In this document: piece by piece, positions 25,694 through 35,580 of the stretch
How the letters are laid out: every line of letters starts with the position of its first letter
How positions within the stretch are numbered: the stretch's first letter is position 1
From: Pseudomonadota bacterium
GTDB lineage: Bacteria > Pseudomonadota > Alphaproteobacteria > Puniceispirillales > Marisalimonadaceae
Length of the DNA stretch: 64,000 bases
Reading direction: 5' to 3'
NCBI GenBank assembly: GCA_028382005.1
Contig: JAOESH010000001.1
Location: forward strand, 224,798 to 288,797
Position numbers and translations under genes: made by a program
Notes under the pieces: model-generated
The model's input: the letters and a program-made list of their open reading frames with translations, nothing else
The model's database searches: none
Told to the model about the DNA's origin: nothing

Positions 25694-27724
25694 TTGGATA
25701 TTATTAATAATAAAATACTAATTTGCAATTGCGAAAAAACTATGAACATTGACGGCGATGCTCTTGCTAAAGCCTGCTCATCAGAGACAGGTTGCACGGT
25801 ACATCAAAACCTTTGTGGATCTGAAACACATATTGTACTTGATCAACTTAAGGAATCACTAAATACAAATAAAAGTTTATCAATTGGGTGCACACAAGAA
25901 CAAAAAGCATTCAATCAAATAGCAGAAGAAAATAATTTTGAAGCTCCAAAAACATTCAATATTAGAGAGTTTGCTGGTTGGTCACATGAAGGTGAAAAAT
26001 CAATGCCTAAAATAAGTTCCTTGATCAACTCTTCATTGAAAGTAAATAAACAAACTCCGAGTATAACACTTGAATCTACAGGAAGATGCTTCGTTTATGT
26101 AGATAATAATAAAGGTGGTAACCCAATTGAAGTTGCATATGATTTATGCAAAAAATTATCTTCCCATCTAGGCGTTACATTAATGATAAATAATATAAAA
26201 GATGATTTAATCTTAGAACCAAGCAATTTTAAAATAACAAAAGGTTATATAAATAAAGGTCAAGGATATTTTACAAAATTTAAATTAGAAATAAATAATT
26301 TTGCGGAGGCATTGCCAAGTAGTAGATCCAAAATAAATTTTGGAGACTTTTATAATAAAGTCGATACTGATTGCGATCTAATCATAGATCTTACTGAAAG
26401 CACTCCCATGTTTACAGGTTCACATAAACGTGATGGTTATTTTAGAGCGAGCACTAACAGCCCTTCTGATCTTTTTAATATTTATACAGAAGTAATTGAA
26501 ATGATCGGCCAATTTGAAAAACCTATTTATGTAAATTTTGATGAAAATTTATGTGCTCATTCTCGTAATGGTATAACTGGATGTACCAAGTGTTTAGATG
26601 TTTGCCCAGCTGGTGCAATTCTGTCAATTGGAGATATGGTTTCAATTGATCCAGGAATATGTGGTGGCTGTGGATTTTGTGGCTCAGTCTGTCCATCAGG
26701 AGCGATCCAAACAGATTACCCTAGTCTTGATATAATTTTGGATTCGTTATCAGAATTAAGTAATAAATTTGTTTCGGCGGGTGGAAAGGATCCTGCTTTA
26801 ATTCTTTTTGATACAATTTTTGGTAATGAAATGATTAGTTTAATTTCTAGATATGGCAAGGGATTGCCTGCTAATGTCATACCTTATGAAATGCATTCAG
26901 TTGGAAGAGTTGGTCACGATCTTCTTGTTTCTTTATTTGCATTAGGCTTTAAAAAAATATTTATTCTTATTAACCCGAAAAATAGTGAAGAATATACTTT
27001 TTTACCTAAGCAAGTTGAAATAGCAAATTCTTTACTTTCTGGAATTGGAAAGAATGATAAAAAATCAATATCAATATTAGAAGAAACCGACCCAGAATTA
27101 GTTGAAAATGAAATTTACCAAACTTCAGAATATACGAGAATAAAGCCTTCTCCTTTTATTCCTCTTGGTGCACCAAGAGGAATTTTGAGAGCCAGTATCC
27201 AAGGATTATCAAAAAGTAATAATAATAAAAACTCAATGATCCCGTTACCAGAAGGTTCACCTTACGGGAAAGTAGATGTTAACCTTGAAAGTTGTACTAT
27301 ATGCTTGTCTTGCGTAAGTGCATGTCCGGCTGGCGCCCTTCAAGATAACCCTGATGCTCCTCAATTGTTATTTAGAGAGGACGCTTGTCTGCAATGTGGT
27401 ATATGTGAAGCAACTTGTCCTGAGAAGGCGATTTCTCTTGTGCCTCAATTTAATCTTAGCGATGAGGCCATGTCCGCTGAAGTAATTATAGAAGATAAAC
27501 CTTTTGACTGTATTGAATGTGGTAAAACATTTGGAACTACTAAATCTATTGAACGAATTATCGACAAATTATCATCTCATTCAATGTTTGAAGCGGATGG
27601 CAGGACAGAAATGCTAAAAATGTGTGAGGATTGTAGAGTTGGAGCAATGTTTGCACAAAATGATAAAATGCTTGAGGCAAAAGATAGACCTAAGCCAAGA
27701 ACTACAGATGATTATTTAAACTAA
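25694..27724 (+). CDS. Multi-[4Fe-4S] ferredoxin of the formate dehydrogenase cluster
   Basis: 676-residue polyferredoxin. Four ferredoxin-type motifs are clear: CTKCLDVCPAGAI (about 294), CGGCGFCGSVCPSGAI (about 322), CTICLSCVSACPAGAL (about 536) and CLQCGICEATCPEKAI (about 567), plus additional cysteines in CIECGKTFG and CEDCRVG near the C terminus. Residues 360-450 resemble a MvhD/coenzyme-binding-type Rossmann segment, not firmly assigned. TTG start at 25694 after GGGAG. Such proteins accompany FDH accessory genes; electron delivery during maturation or to NAD-independent partners is a guess. Confidence 0.82.
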   Translation: MDIINNKILICNCEKTMNIDGDALAKACSSETGCTVHQNLCGSETHIVLDQLKESLNTNKSLSIGCTQEQKAFNQIAEENNFEAPKTFNIREFAGWSHEGEKSMPKISSLINSSLKVNKQTPSITLESTGRCFVYVDNNKGGNPIEVAYDLCKKLSSHLGVTLMINNIKDDLILEPSNFKITKGYINKGQGYFTKFKLEINNFAEALPSSRSKINFGDFYNKVDTDCDLIIDLTESTPMFTGSHKRDGYFRASTNSPSDLFNIYTEVIEMIGQFEKPIYVNFDENLCAHSRNGITGCTKCLDVCPAGAILSIGDMVSIDPGICGGCGFCGSVCPSGAIQTDYPSLDIILDSLSELSNKFVSAGGKDPALILFDTIFGNEMISLISRYGKGLPANVIPYEMHSVGRVGHDLLVSLFALGFKKIFILINPKNSEEYTFLPKQVEIANSLLSGIGKNDKKSISILEETDPELVENEIYQTSEYTRIKPSPFIPLGAPRGILRASIQGLSKSNNNKNSMIPLPEGSPYGKVDVNLESCTICLSCVSACPAGALQDNPDAPQLLFREDACLQCGICEATCPEKAISLVPQFNLSDEAMSAEVIIEDKPFDCIECGKTFGTTKSIERIIDKLSSHSMFEADGRTEMLKMCEDCRVGAMFAQNDKMLEAKDRPKPRTTDDYLN

Positions 27725-27726
27725 AT

Positions 27727-28719
27727 TTATAATAAATCAGCTAAAGGAAGATTTGTTAAAAGGTTTTGAGGTTTAAACTTTATTATTGAATTTTGTCCCA
27801 TAGCCAACCCAACATAAACCGGCTTGCCTTGCATTGATTCTTTAAATCCTTCTTTAGCCTCAAGTTGGAACAAACATAAAATTTGTTTTAACCTATCTTC
27901 ACTTACTTCTGCATCCTCATATAGATCATTTAAGATAGAAGTAGCGTCGCTGTCTAAACCTAAATGCCAAGACCATTTGTCATCTTCAATTTTTTGCATT
28001 GGTTGAACAGACACTTCAATTGATAAAAAATGAAAGATCCATTTTTCTATAACTCTTGCTAGAGCATCTAATCCAGGTTTTGTATATGCTAAATCGATAG
28101 ACGTATCAAACTTATCAGATCTTTCCCAATAATTATCAGCAGAACTTTCTCTTAAAATATCAATGTCTACCTCTAATTGATTAGATTTATTTTTACTTAT
28201 GTTTTTTTGTTCTGCTTGCAATTGAACTACAGCTTCGTCAGCTACCATAATTTCATCTTCAGCTATAGTAACAACTTGAGTTCTAAAAAATAGCTCAGAA
28301 GCCCTTACCTGTAATGCAAATGAGTTTTCATTAAGAATATTTCTTAAAATAATTTGTACCAACTGGTCAACAAATAGAGGTGGAAAATTAATAGATTGAC
28401 CTCTTGAAATTGCTAAATATGCTGCCTCTAAAGTAGAATAATTAGACAAAAAATCTCTAAACTTTAATATAACCTCATAGTTAAAAACTACATCTTTATC
28501 CTTAATTGAATCAAGATCTGTTTTGTCAACTTTTATAAAAGGTGATTCAACTAACTTTTTATGTAATCCTATTTCAGCTTCACAAGATTCCTCAATCGGA
28601 GCTACTTCTGGCCTATAAAAATATGCTCTCATGAAATCTTCTGTCGGAACAAGACAACCTGATTGATCTTTATCTAAAAGATGCCATCCAGACGTTAACC
28701 AAAAATCGTTTATTGTCAT
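27727..28719 (-). CDS. DUF6352 family protein
   Basis: 330-residue protein with the DUF6352 opening FWLTSGWHLLDKDQSGCLV and FMRAYFYRPEVAPIEESC. No catalytic motif or signal is visible; the acidic, helical make-up suggests a soluble cytosolic protein. It is the last gene of a leftward operon starting with DUF5076 at 31636, and is convergent with the polyferredoxin gene (2-base gap). I know this family only from formate dehydrogenase loci of Alphaproteobacteria. Confidence 0.78.
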   Translation of the reverse strand: MTINDFWLTSGWHLLDKDQSGCLVPTEDFMRAYFYRPEVAPIEESCEAEIGLHKKLVESPFIKVDKTDLDSIKDKDVVFNYEVILKFRDFLSNYSTLEAAYLAISRGQSINFPPLFVDQLVQIILRNILNENSFALQVRASELFFRTQVVTIAEDEIMVADEAVVQLQAEQKNISKNKSNQLEVDIDILRESSADNYWERSDKFDTSIDLAYTKPGLDALARVIEKWIFHFLSIEVSVQPMQKIEDDKWSWHLGLDSDATSILNDLYEDAEVSEDRLKQILCLFQLEAKEGFKESMQGKPVYVGLAMGQNSIIKFKPQNLLTNLPLADLL

Positions 28720-28740
28720 TTTATAAATTCCTCTTAAATT

Positions 28741-29220
28741 TTAATCTTCCTCAACAACAGTCCATATTTTTTGTTCAGCACATGAATCTGCTTTTGGTAA
28801 ATTTCTAAATCGTTCCTTTATACCCTCTTCAGACCATTCCCTTGAAATACTTAAAAGACTTCCTAATTCATGATCTTTACAAAGATCACTCATAAAGTTG
28901 ATTTCCTCAGAAGCCGCTTTTTCAGCAATTATTTTGGAAGGAGCCCCATAATACTCCATAAAATATTGACCTAAACTATACTGTAAATTTGTTAAATCAT
29001 CTTCATTAACTTTTACAAGACTAACCAATGTCGAATATCCAAAGCTAGAACACCCTATAAAACCATTGGAAAAGGCTTGCTTCACTTTACCTTTTAAGTC
29101 TTCATTTTGGATATTACTAAAACTAAAGGTTCCTACCAAAGCAAGTTCACCTTCTTCAGCAGCCACTGGAAAAATGTTTAAATCTGACTTATCAAAACGG
29201 ATAGTTCTAGCAAACTTCAT
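28741..29220 (-). CDS. DUF6505 family protein
   Basis: 159-residue protein recognised by RTIRFDKSDLNIFPVAAEEG at the N terminus. No known active site. The start overlaps the stop of the ligase-fold gene upstream (4 bases), so they are coupled. Cytosolic; function unknown. Its constant association with the DUF6352 and Mrp genes suggests one shared task. Confidence 0.78.
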   Translation of the reverse strand: MKFARTIRFDKSDLNIFPVAAEEGELALVGTFSFSNIQNEDLKGKVKQAFSNGFIGCSSFGYSTLVSLVKVNEDDLTNLQYSLGQYFMEYYGAPSKIIAEKAASEEINFMSDLCKDHELGSLLSISREWSEEGIKERFRNLPKADSCAEQKIWTVVEED

Positions 29221-29981
29221 TTTAAATCAAAATCCCCAAATTGTTCAGAAATATCTATAGGCGATAAAAACAGTTCTTTTGCATTTGACTTTACAATGGC
29301 TAGACCATTTTCATCTAACCCTACCCAAGACACTTGTTGATCATTCTTTAAAGTAATAACCTTAGTCTCTTCTCGTCTTTTGTTCCATACTTCAGTCACT
29401 GGTTTAAATCCTTCGTCTTCCCACTGACTTATCCATGCAAGAAAATGTCTAGACAAAGATTCTATTGCTCTTGTTCTGGAGACATATCCTCCTCCTTCGT
29501 CCGCTAAAGAGGTTATATCTGCATGAATTTCGTTTTCATTAATTTCAATATTATTATTTAAACGCAACTTTAGGCCAACCACCATCCAATCAGGAATTGA
29601 CTGATCGTCATTTGAGGGTGCAACCTCAATTTTAACTAATCCAGCTTCTCCTCTATTTAAAAAAATAAAACCAGGAAAGGCATAAGTCACTGCTACTTCC
29701 GGTGGTGCAAGTGCACCAATAGCGTCTCCAGAAGCAACCATCATAATATATAACATTTGATTACATTTAATTTTAGGCACTTCAGGTGATAAAATAATTG
29801 CAACTTCTACATATTCAGGATTTTCTGAATAAAGTACTGTTCCAGTTTCACTTTTGCCTGCTACGGCTATTGCTTTTGCAAAGACATCGACATTTTTGAC
29901 TACTGGAATTGGTGTTAATATAGGTGGTAATAGAGGTGGATCATTCTCATTGGCAGGATCTGGTTCATAATATAAACTCAT
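29217..29981 (-). CDS. Biotin/lipoate protein ligase-like protein (DUF4444 type)
   Basis: 254-residue protein with a truncated BPL/LplA-like fold: LLPPILTPIPVVKNVDVFAKA opens it, ASGDAIGALAPPEVAVTYAFPG replaces the usual substrate loop, and a C-terminal SRTRAIESLSRHFLAWISQW with the DUF4444-like tail KVITLKNDQQVSWVGLDENG follows. The strict GRGRRGR-type ATP loop of biotin ligases was not seen, so a real ligase activity is doubtful. It lies in the FDH accessory operon, one base from mrp. Confidence 0.7.
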   Translation of the reverse strand: MSLYYEPDPANENDPPLLPPILTPIPVVKNVDVFAKAIAVAGKSETGTVLYSENPEYVEVAIILSPEVPKIKCNQMLYIMMVASGDAIGALAPPEVAVTYAFPGFIFLNRGEAGLVKIEVAPSNDDQSIPDWMVVGLKLRLNNNIEINENEIHADITSLADEGGGYVSRTRAIESLSRHFLAWISQWEDEGFKPVTEVWNKRREETKVITLKNDQQVSWVGLDENGLAIVKSNAKELFLSPIDISEQFGDFDLK

Positions 29982-31063
29982 TATAATTCCTCTTCATCAA
30001 GCTTTATCGATTTAATAATACTTTTTGCAATTAATCTATAATTTTGTGATTGAATAGATTCAGGTTCTGATATGATTATAGGGATACCTGCATCAGAGCT
30101 TTTTCGAACGTCAACTGAAATTGGTATTTCACCTAACAAATCTATATTTCTTTTCTTAGCCTCAGCTTTCACCCCACCTTCTCCAAAAATATGATCAACT
30201 CTTCCACAATCAGGACAAGACCAATATGACATGTTTTCTATCATTCCTAAGACAGGAACGTTTGCCTTTTGAAACATTGTTAAAGCTTTCACTACATCCA
30301 ATAGAGCTATATCTTGAGGTGTTGAAACAATAACAGCACCAGCTAAATTAACTTGTTGTGCCAAAGAAATTTGGATGTCACCTGTGCCAGGAGGTAAATC
30401 TATAACTATTACATCTAAATCACCCCATGCTACCGAATTTAGCATTTGTGTAAGAGCAGATTGAACCATTGGACCTCGCCAAATCATTGCTGTATCATCT
30501 GGCACTAACAAACCCATAGACATCAAACTGATACCAAAGTTTTGAAGTGGCGCAACCATATCACCTCCAACAGATGCTGGTCTTCCACTAACGCCTAACA
30601 TTCTAGGTTGTGATGGACCATAAACATCTGCATCTAACAAACCAACACTATAACCTTCTAATTTCAGAGCTATTGCCAGGTTAACTGATGTTGTAGATTT
30701 TCCAACTCCACCTTTACCTGATCCAATTGCAACAAACCTCTTAACATTACTTTCTAAAACTTTTTCAACTTTATCTTCTTTATCTTCAGAAAATGTTGAA
30801 GTTTTTTCTTTGTTTTCATGAGCAGTGACTACAACTGTGGCGCTAGTAACACCATTAATTTTTAAAACTCTTGCTTGCGCAAGCTTTCTTACAGGTTCCA
30901 TAGAAGCGCCTCTATGAACAGGGACTTCCAAAGTTACAGCAACATTGCTATCTTTAATCGTAATACTATTTACTAAACCAAGTGAAACAATATCTTTAGA
31001 TTGTGAAGGATCTTCAATTTCTTTCAAAGCTTCTAAAATTAAATCTCTGTTAATATTAGTCAT
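29981..31063 (-). CDS. mrp: Mrp/NBP35-type iron-sulfur cluster carrier ATPase
   Basis: 360-residue P-loop protein. A DUF59 domain (1-90) precedes the MinD-like ATPase with deviant Walker A GSGKGGVGKST (about 113-123), DADVYGPSQPRMLG and VIDLPPGTGD; SCPDCG carries the paired cysteines that bridge a [4Fe-4S] cluster in the dimer. It delivers clusters to client proteins. Its place inside the FDH accessory operon suggests it loads FdhA, FdhB or the polyferredoxin. Confidence 0.93.
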   Translation of the reverse strand: MTNINRDLILEALKEIEDPSQSKDIVSLGLVNSITIKDSNVAVTLEVPVHRGASMEPVRKLAQARVLKINGVTSATVVVTAHENKEKTSTFSEDKEDKVEKVLESNVKRFVAIGSGKGGVGKSTTSVNLAIALKLEGYSVGLLDADVYGPSQPRMLGVSGRPASVGGDMVAPLQNFGISLMSMGLLVPDDTAMIWRGPMVQSALTQMLNSVAWGDLDVIVIDLPPGTGDIQISLAQQVNLAGAVIVSTPQDIALLDVVKALTMFQKANVPVLGMIENMSYWSCPDCGRVDHIFGEGGVKAEAKKRNIDLLGEIPISVDVRKSSDAGIPIIISEPESIQSQNYRLIAKSIIKSIKLDEEEL

Positions 31064-31295
31064 TTTTTTTAGGGAGCAATAATGTTGAAGTAATTGTATG
31101 ATTGAAACTTAATTCTTCAATTTTAATATTAGCTGTAATATTTAATGAAGAATTTTCGCTTAACTCACCATTTTCTATTTTTTTGTTTATAAGATTTTCT
31201 AATTCTTTATGCGTTGTAACTCCTAAGTTTTTTAAAAATTTTCTAAAACTTATTTCTGAGTCAGTCATTTCAGACATGTCTTTTTTATCTCTCAT
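31056..31295 (-). CDS. DUF6494 family small protein
   Basis: 79-residue protein. The ATG at 31295 is chosen because GGAG lies 6 bases upstream; the in-frame TTG at 31307 overlaps that site. The core ISFRKFLKNLGVTTHKELEN and the following EELSFNHTITSTLLL fit DUF6494. It overlaps mrp by 8 bases, so translation is coupled. Function unknown. Confidence 0.75.
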   Translation of the reverse strand: MRDKKDMSEMTDSEISFRKFLKNLGVTTHKELENLINKKIENGELSENSSLNITANIKIEELSFNHTITSTLLLPKKND

Positions 31296-31333
31296 AATTT
31301 TCTCCAATAATTTCTTAATAAATTTGAATAATT

Positions 31334-31636
31334 TTATAACTTTGGATCAGCCAAATGCTCTCTTAACATGTCAATAAATTGGCCTGACATGTGCTTTACA
31401 TATTCCTCGTGATTATCAATCTCTATAACGTTTTTTCCAACATGAGCTGAATAACGAGCTGCTGCATATAGCATGATATATTTTAAATCAGTAGACTTTA
31501 CTGTTTTATTTTTAGTGTTCGCAAAAGTAATGAAATGATCAGCTAGTTTTAAGAAGTTCTTTCCATCTAGGACACCTTGATCAGTTATTTTTTTTTCTGA
31601 GCTATCTGGTCGCTCATGCCATTTTGGTAAATCCAT
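31334..31636 (-). CDS. DUF5076 family small protein
   Basis: 100-residue protein with the DUF5076 pattern, DLKYIMLYAAARYSAH, YVKHMSGQFIDMLREHLADP and a proline-tryptophan start. No signal or membrane segment. It is the first gene of the leftward accessory operon (DUF5076, DUF6494, mrp, ligase-like, DUF6505, DUF6352) and is divergent from the amidase. Function unknown. Confidence 0.78.
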   Translation of the reverse strand: MDLPKWHERPDSSEKKITDQGVLDGKNFLKLADHFITFANTKNKTVKSTDLKYIMLYAAARYSAHVGKNVIEIDNHEEYVKHMSGQFIDMLREHLADPKL

Positions 31637-31774
31637 GTTTAATCTATATCTCCCCTTTAAAATGATAAACTAATTTTAAAACTTAAGATAGCCTACAAAT
31701 TTTCTTCTTTATTTAAAAATTGTTTCTTATTTATAAAATTTTAAAATAGAATAATGTTTTGTGGGAGAAATTAA

Positions 31775-33175
31775 ATGAAAGAACTTTGGAAGCTTGACGC
31801 TTTTGCAATTTCAAAATTATTTAAAAAAAGAGAAGTATCTGCTGTTGAAATTTGTGAGCAAACAATCACTCACATTCAAAATACTAATCCAAAAATAAAT
31901 GCTATTGTTATTGATACTTTTGAAGAAGCAAAAAAAACAGCTCATCTACTAGATCAAAAATTAAGTCATAATGAAAACTTAGGAGAGCTTGCTGGAGTTC
32001 CTGTAACTGTTAAAGTTAATACCGATCAAATAGGGTACGCTAATACTAATGGCCTAAGAATACAAAAAGATCTGATTGCGAAACAAGATAGTCCAGTAAT
32101 TAAAAATTTAAAAAAATCAGATGCTCTTATTGTTGGAAGAACTAATACTCCAGCTTTTAGTATACATTGGTTTACTAGAAACAGTCTACATGGACACACA
32201 TTAAACCCTCATAACAAAAACATCACTCCTGGTGGTTCTTCTGGAGGAGCGGCAGCGGCAACTGCTGCTGGAATGGGGGCTATTGGACATGGCACTGATA
32301 TAGCAGGATCAATACGTTACCCAGCTTATGCTTGTGGCATCCATGGATTAAGACCAAGCTTAGGACGCGTGCCTATGATGAATTACACAACCCCAGATAG
32401 ACATATAGGCGGACAGATAATGGCTGTCACTGGACCATTGGCTCGTTCGATAAAAGACATAGAGATTGGATTAAAGGCGATGAGCCAAGAAAATTTTGAT
32501 GATCCTTGGTGGACGCCAATACCATTCTCATTTGAAATGCCTATAAAAAAAATTGCATTAGTAACAGAAATAAAAGGGTTAAATATTGATCCCATTATCA
32601 AAGAACAATTAAAAAAAGTAGCAAAATGTTTAGAGGAATCAGGTTGGATTATAGAAGAACCTAAGGCACCAGATTTTTCTGAAGCTGCTAAATTTCAAGC
32701 TACCTTATGGCTGAGTGAATTTAGAAGAACTGGAGGAGAAGCAATAAAAAAAGAAAACGACCCAGACGCAAATTTTATTTATGATCAAATGACTAGAAGG
32801 TGTCCTGACACTAGCTTAGATAGTTTTATGGACGCACTTCAACAAAGAGCTAAAATAAGCAGGGAATGGAATACATTTTTTGACAAATATCCTTTGATAC
32901 TTTGTCCTGTTACTGGAGATTTACCTTTCCCAGATTTAAAAGATTTAGAGTCACCATCTTCATTTGATTTAGTTTTTGATTCTATGCTTCCACAAATTGC
33001 GCCTCCTTATTTAGGTCTTCCTGGATTATCTTTTGCAACTGGAAAAACAGAAACTAATATTCCATTAGGAGTTCAGTTTATTTCAAGGAAATTTAGAGAA
33101 GATATTTTATTAAAAGTAGGATATGATTTGGAAAATTATTTTCTACAAATAAAACCAGTTGTGCCTAATTTTTAA
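31775..33175 (+). CDS. Amidase-signature family hydrolase
   Basis: 466-residue enzyme of the amidase signature family, which hydrolyses C-N amide bonds with a Ser-cisSer-Lys triad. Lys in PVTVKVN (about residue 79), the glycine/serine loop TPGGSSGGAAAATAAGMGAI and the nucleophile region HGTDIAGSIRYPA are all present. Single gene with an AGGAGA-poor but good GGGAGA site. No GatB or GatC neighbours, so it is an independent amidase rather than the tRNA amidotransferase subunit; the substrate is unknown. Confidence 0.87.
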   Translation: MKELWKLDAFAISKLFKKREVSAVEICEQTITHIQNTNPKINAIVIDTFEEAKKTAHLLDQKLSHNENLGELAGVPVTVKVNTDQIGYANTNGLRIQKDLIAKQDSPVIKNLKKSDALIVGRTNTPAFSIHWFTRNSLHGHTLNPHNKNITPGGSSGGAAAATAAGMGAIGHGTDIAGSIRYPAYACGIHGLRPSLGRVPMMNYTTPDRHIGGQIMAVTGPLARSIKDIEIGLKAMSQENFDDPWWTPIPFSFEMPIKKIALVTEIKGLNIDPIIKEQLKKVAKCLEESGWIIEEPKAPDFSEAAKFQATLWLSEFRRTGGEAIKKENDPDANFIYDQMTRRCPDTSLDSFMDALQQRAKISREWNTFFDKYPLILCPVTGDLPFPDLKDLESPSSFDLVFDSMLPQIAPPYLGLPGLSFATGKTETNIPLGVQFISRKFREDILLKVGYDLENYFLQIKPVVPNF

Positions 33176-33261
33176 TGATAATTTCAAAATAAATGTTGAT
33201 AATTCAATTTATAATATTGTAGATTTTAATTAAATTGAATTAAATTTATGAAGAATTTTAT

Positions 33262-34071
33262 ATGTTAAGAACAAATATCAAAATTACATACGCAGAATCT
33301 TGGTTACCATTTCATCATAGACTTTTGATACATGTTGTAGAATTATTGTCTGCAAGAATTTCTTTAGAAAAGCGTTACAAAAACTTTATTACTCTATCTC
33401 ATAATAAAACAGGAACACATCTATGGAAACATGCATTGAGTTCAATGGGTATACAAACACCAAGGTTAGCTGCTTTACCTAAAAGAAAGAAATCAAAAGG
33501 ATTAATTATAGCTGCAAATCATCCATTTGGAGTTGCTGACGGAGTTTTTTTGTCCTGGTTTGCATCTACTTGTGACGAAAATTTTAGAGTTATAGCGCAT
33601 GGAGTACTTCAACGTGAACCAACTTTAGCAGATAATATTCTTCCAATAGATTTTAGTAATAGAAAAAATGCGATGCGTGATAATGTTGTAACCAGACAAA
33701 CAGCTATCCAAATACTTAAAAATGGTGGAGTTATAGCAATTTTCCCTGCAGGTGGGGTGGCTTGGTCTAGGAAAAAAGGTTTGCCGGTTCAAGAAGATGA
33801 TTGGAAGCCAATGCTTGGAAGATTGATAAATGACTCTAATTGTGATGTCATAATTACTAAGTTTGAAGGACAAAACTCAAAGGCCTTTCAACTAGCGTCT
33901 CGACTTCATCAAACAATAAAACAAAGTTTGTACTTATATGAAATTAAGAAGAGTTTAGATAAACCTATGAAATTTAAAATCTTGGAATATTTTAAAAATC
34001 AATCTCTTCCTAAGTTAAATGATAAAGAGCTATCTATTTATCTTCAGAAAAAATTAAATAAAAGAAATTAA
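33262..34071 (+). CDS. Lysophospholipid acyltransferase-like protein
   Basis: 269-residue PlsC-type acyltransferase. The acyl-transfer motif reads ANHPFGVADG (about residues 89-98, histidine and aspartate spaced as in the OlsB/hemolysin-type subfamily) and IAIFPAGGVAW is the substrate-binding glycine box. It has no clear membrane span, so it is probably peripheral at the inner membrane. It ends in a 4-base overlap with the convergent dioxygenase gene. Lipid substrate (ornithine lipid, phosphatidate) unknown. Confidence 0.75.
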   Translation: MLRTNIKITYAESWLPFHHRLLIHVVELLSARISLEKRYKNFITLSHNKTGTHLWKHALSSMGIQTPRLAALPKRKKSKGLIIAANHPFGVADGVFLSWFASTCDENFRVIAHGVLQREPTLADNILPIDFSNRKNAMRDNVVTRQTAIQILKNGGVIAIFPAGGVAWSRKKGLPVQEDDWKPMLGRLINDSNCDVIITKFEGQNSKAFQLASRLHQTIKQSLYLYEIKKSLDKPMKFKILEYFKNQSLPKLNDKELSIYLQKKLNKRN

Positions 34072-34922
34072 TTATTAAATAATTTACCACCCGTTTTAGA
34101 AAGTTCTGGAGGAGCTGTTGGTCTTTTTAAAAATGTATCAACGTCATTAACATCTAGAAATTTATTACCTGCTTTTATTATTTCTTCGTTTTTAAGTTTA
34201 TTTAACGGTGTGTATTTTGGATGATGGTGATCTATAAAAGGGTCGTTTCTAGCGGCATTATAGCAACACAATAATGTCCAACGTCTATTTGGAGAATTAT
34301 TTTTATCTGATCTGTGAAGAGTATTACAGTGGAAAAACAAAACATCTCCTGGATCCATCTCACAATAAACTAATTCCAATTGTTTTTTTGCTTCATCTAC
34401 TCTTTTTAGGTCAACTCCAACTTGACCACTTTCAAGCAATGCATGGTCAATTCTACCTAAATTATTGGATCCGGATAAAACTTGCAGACAACCATTTTCT
34501 TTTGTGCATTTATCTAGCGCAATCATTACAGTGGCCATTAAGGGAAATAGACACCCATTATTATACCAATAACCATAATCTTGATGCCATTCCCATGCAC
34601 CTCCTTCAAACGGTTCCTTTGCAGTGATCTTTGAGTGATAGTGGTATACCTCTCCACCAAGCAAGCCTTCCATAGTATCAACAATTTTTTCAGATCTTGC
34701 TGTTACACCGTATATACTGTCATCTGGATGATTCCATGCCATCATCTTTGTACTTAATCCTTCCGAATCTTTTCGGTCATACAAATGTTCTCTTATGGTT
34801 GGATCTTGAGTTGAAGCATTTTGTAAAAGTTGTGTTTCCTTTTTATTAAAAAAATTTTTTACAATTACAAAACCATTTTTATGAAAATCATTAGTTTCCA
34901 ACTCGTTTAAAATTGATGCCAT
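34068..34922 (-). CDS. Phytanoyl-CoA dioxygenase family protein
   Basis: 284-residue Fe(II)/2-oxoglutarate oxygenase. The iron triad is His and Asp in WEWHQDYGYWYNNG and the distal His in FHCNTLHRSDKNNS; the following RRWTLLCCYNAARND has the 2-oxoglutarate arginine. Single gene. Members hydroxylate varied small molecules, for example ectoine or halogenated compounds, so the substrate cannot be named. Confidence 0.83.
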   Translation of the reverse strand: MASILNELETNDFHKNGFVIVKNFFNKKETQLLQNASTQDPTIREHLYDRKDSEGLSTKMMAWNHPDDSIYGVTARSEKIVDTMEGLLGGEVYHYHSKITAKEPFEGGAWEWHQDYGYWYNNGCLFPLMATVMIALDKCTKENGCLQVLSGSNNLGRIDHALLESGQVGVDLKRVDEAKKQLELVYCEMDPGDVLFFHCNTLHRSDKNNSPNRRWTLLCCYNAARNDPFIDHHHPKYTPLNKLKNEEIIKAGNKFLDVNDVDTFLKRPTAPPELSKTGGKLFNN

Positions 34923-34951
34923 CTTAACTCCCTAGAAAAGTCAATTTAATT

Positions 34952-35569
34952 TTAAGACATGTTTTTTAATTTATGCCAATTCATGTAGCTTTTTTTTACA
35001 TCAGCTTCACAGGCAAACACATCAAATACTTCTTGTAAAAAAGTTATCAGGTTTTTATTTATTACTTTTTGATTTTTTAAATTATATTTATTCTTTAAAA
35101 GTTCTACCCAAATGGTCATTGCACTGTGAGTAACCGCTATTGGGATTGGATCAACATTCATTATAATCCCGCTTTTAAAGTCTTTATTTAAAGTCATAAC
35201 TAATTTTTTAAAATCCTTTTGTAAATCTAATAGTTTTTTCAACATTATTTGGGTTGAACCGTCTAGACTTTCTTTTGTGTTGGGTTCTTTCTCCCATTTT
35301 CTATCTAATAATTCTTTAATAGGTTTTGGAATTTTCTTAATTTTTGAATTTAAACTTTCAAAATCAGAACCTATTTTATTTAATAACAATATATTTTCAT
35401 CACTATTATTAATCTTAAATTTTTCGCCAGATTTATAAACATTGTAAATTAAATACATTCTTCTAGAACTCTCAATAAGTTCAGTTAAAGTAAGCTTAAG
35501 GAATACGCTTTTTTTAGCTCTTTTAATTACAGACCTCAATTCAGATTCTATTTGTTCTTGCTTCTTCAT
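34952..35569 (-). CDS. Helical protein of unknown function
   Basis: 205-residue lysine-rich, mostly helical protein (likely coiled coil at residues 75-135) with no signal, membrane segment or motif I recognise; it ends FACEADVKKSYMNWHKLKNM. The only landmark is NVDPIPIAVTHSAMTIWVELLKNKY. It follows the Sel1-repeat gene by 11 bases and is convergent-free with the dioxygenase gene, so it may share that transcript. Its function is unknown. Confidence 0.6.
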   Translation of the reverse strand: MKKQEQIESELRSVIKRAKKSVFLKLTLTELIESSRRMYLIYNVYKSGEKFKINNSDENILLLNKIGSDFESLNSKIKKIPKPIKELLDRKWEKEPNTKESLDGSTQIMLKKLLDLQKDFKKLVMTLNKDFKSGIIMNVDPIPIAVTHSAMTIWVELLKNKYNLKNQKVINKNLITFLQEVFDVFACEADVKKSYMNWHKLKNMS

Positions 35570-35580
35570 AATTATTTCAA

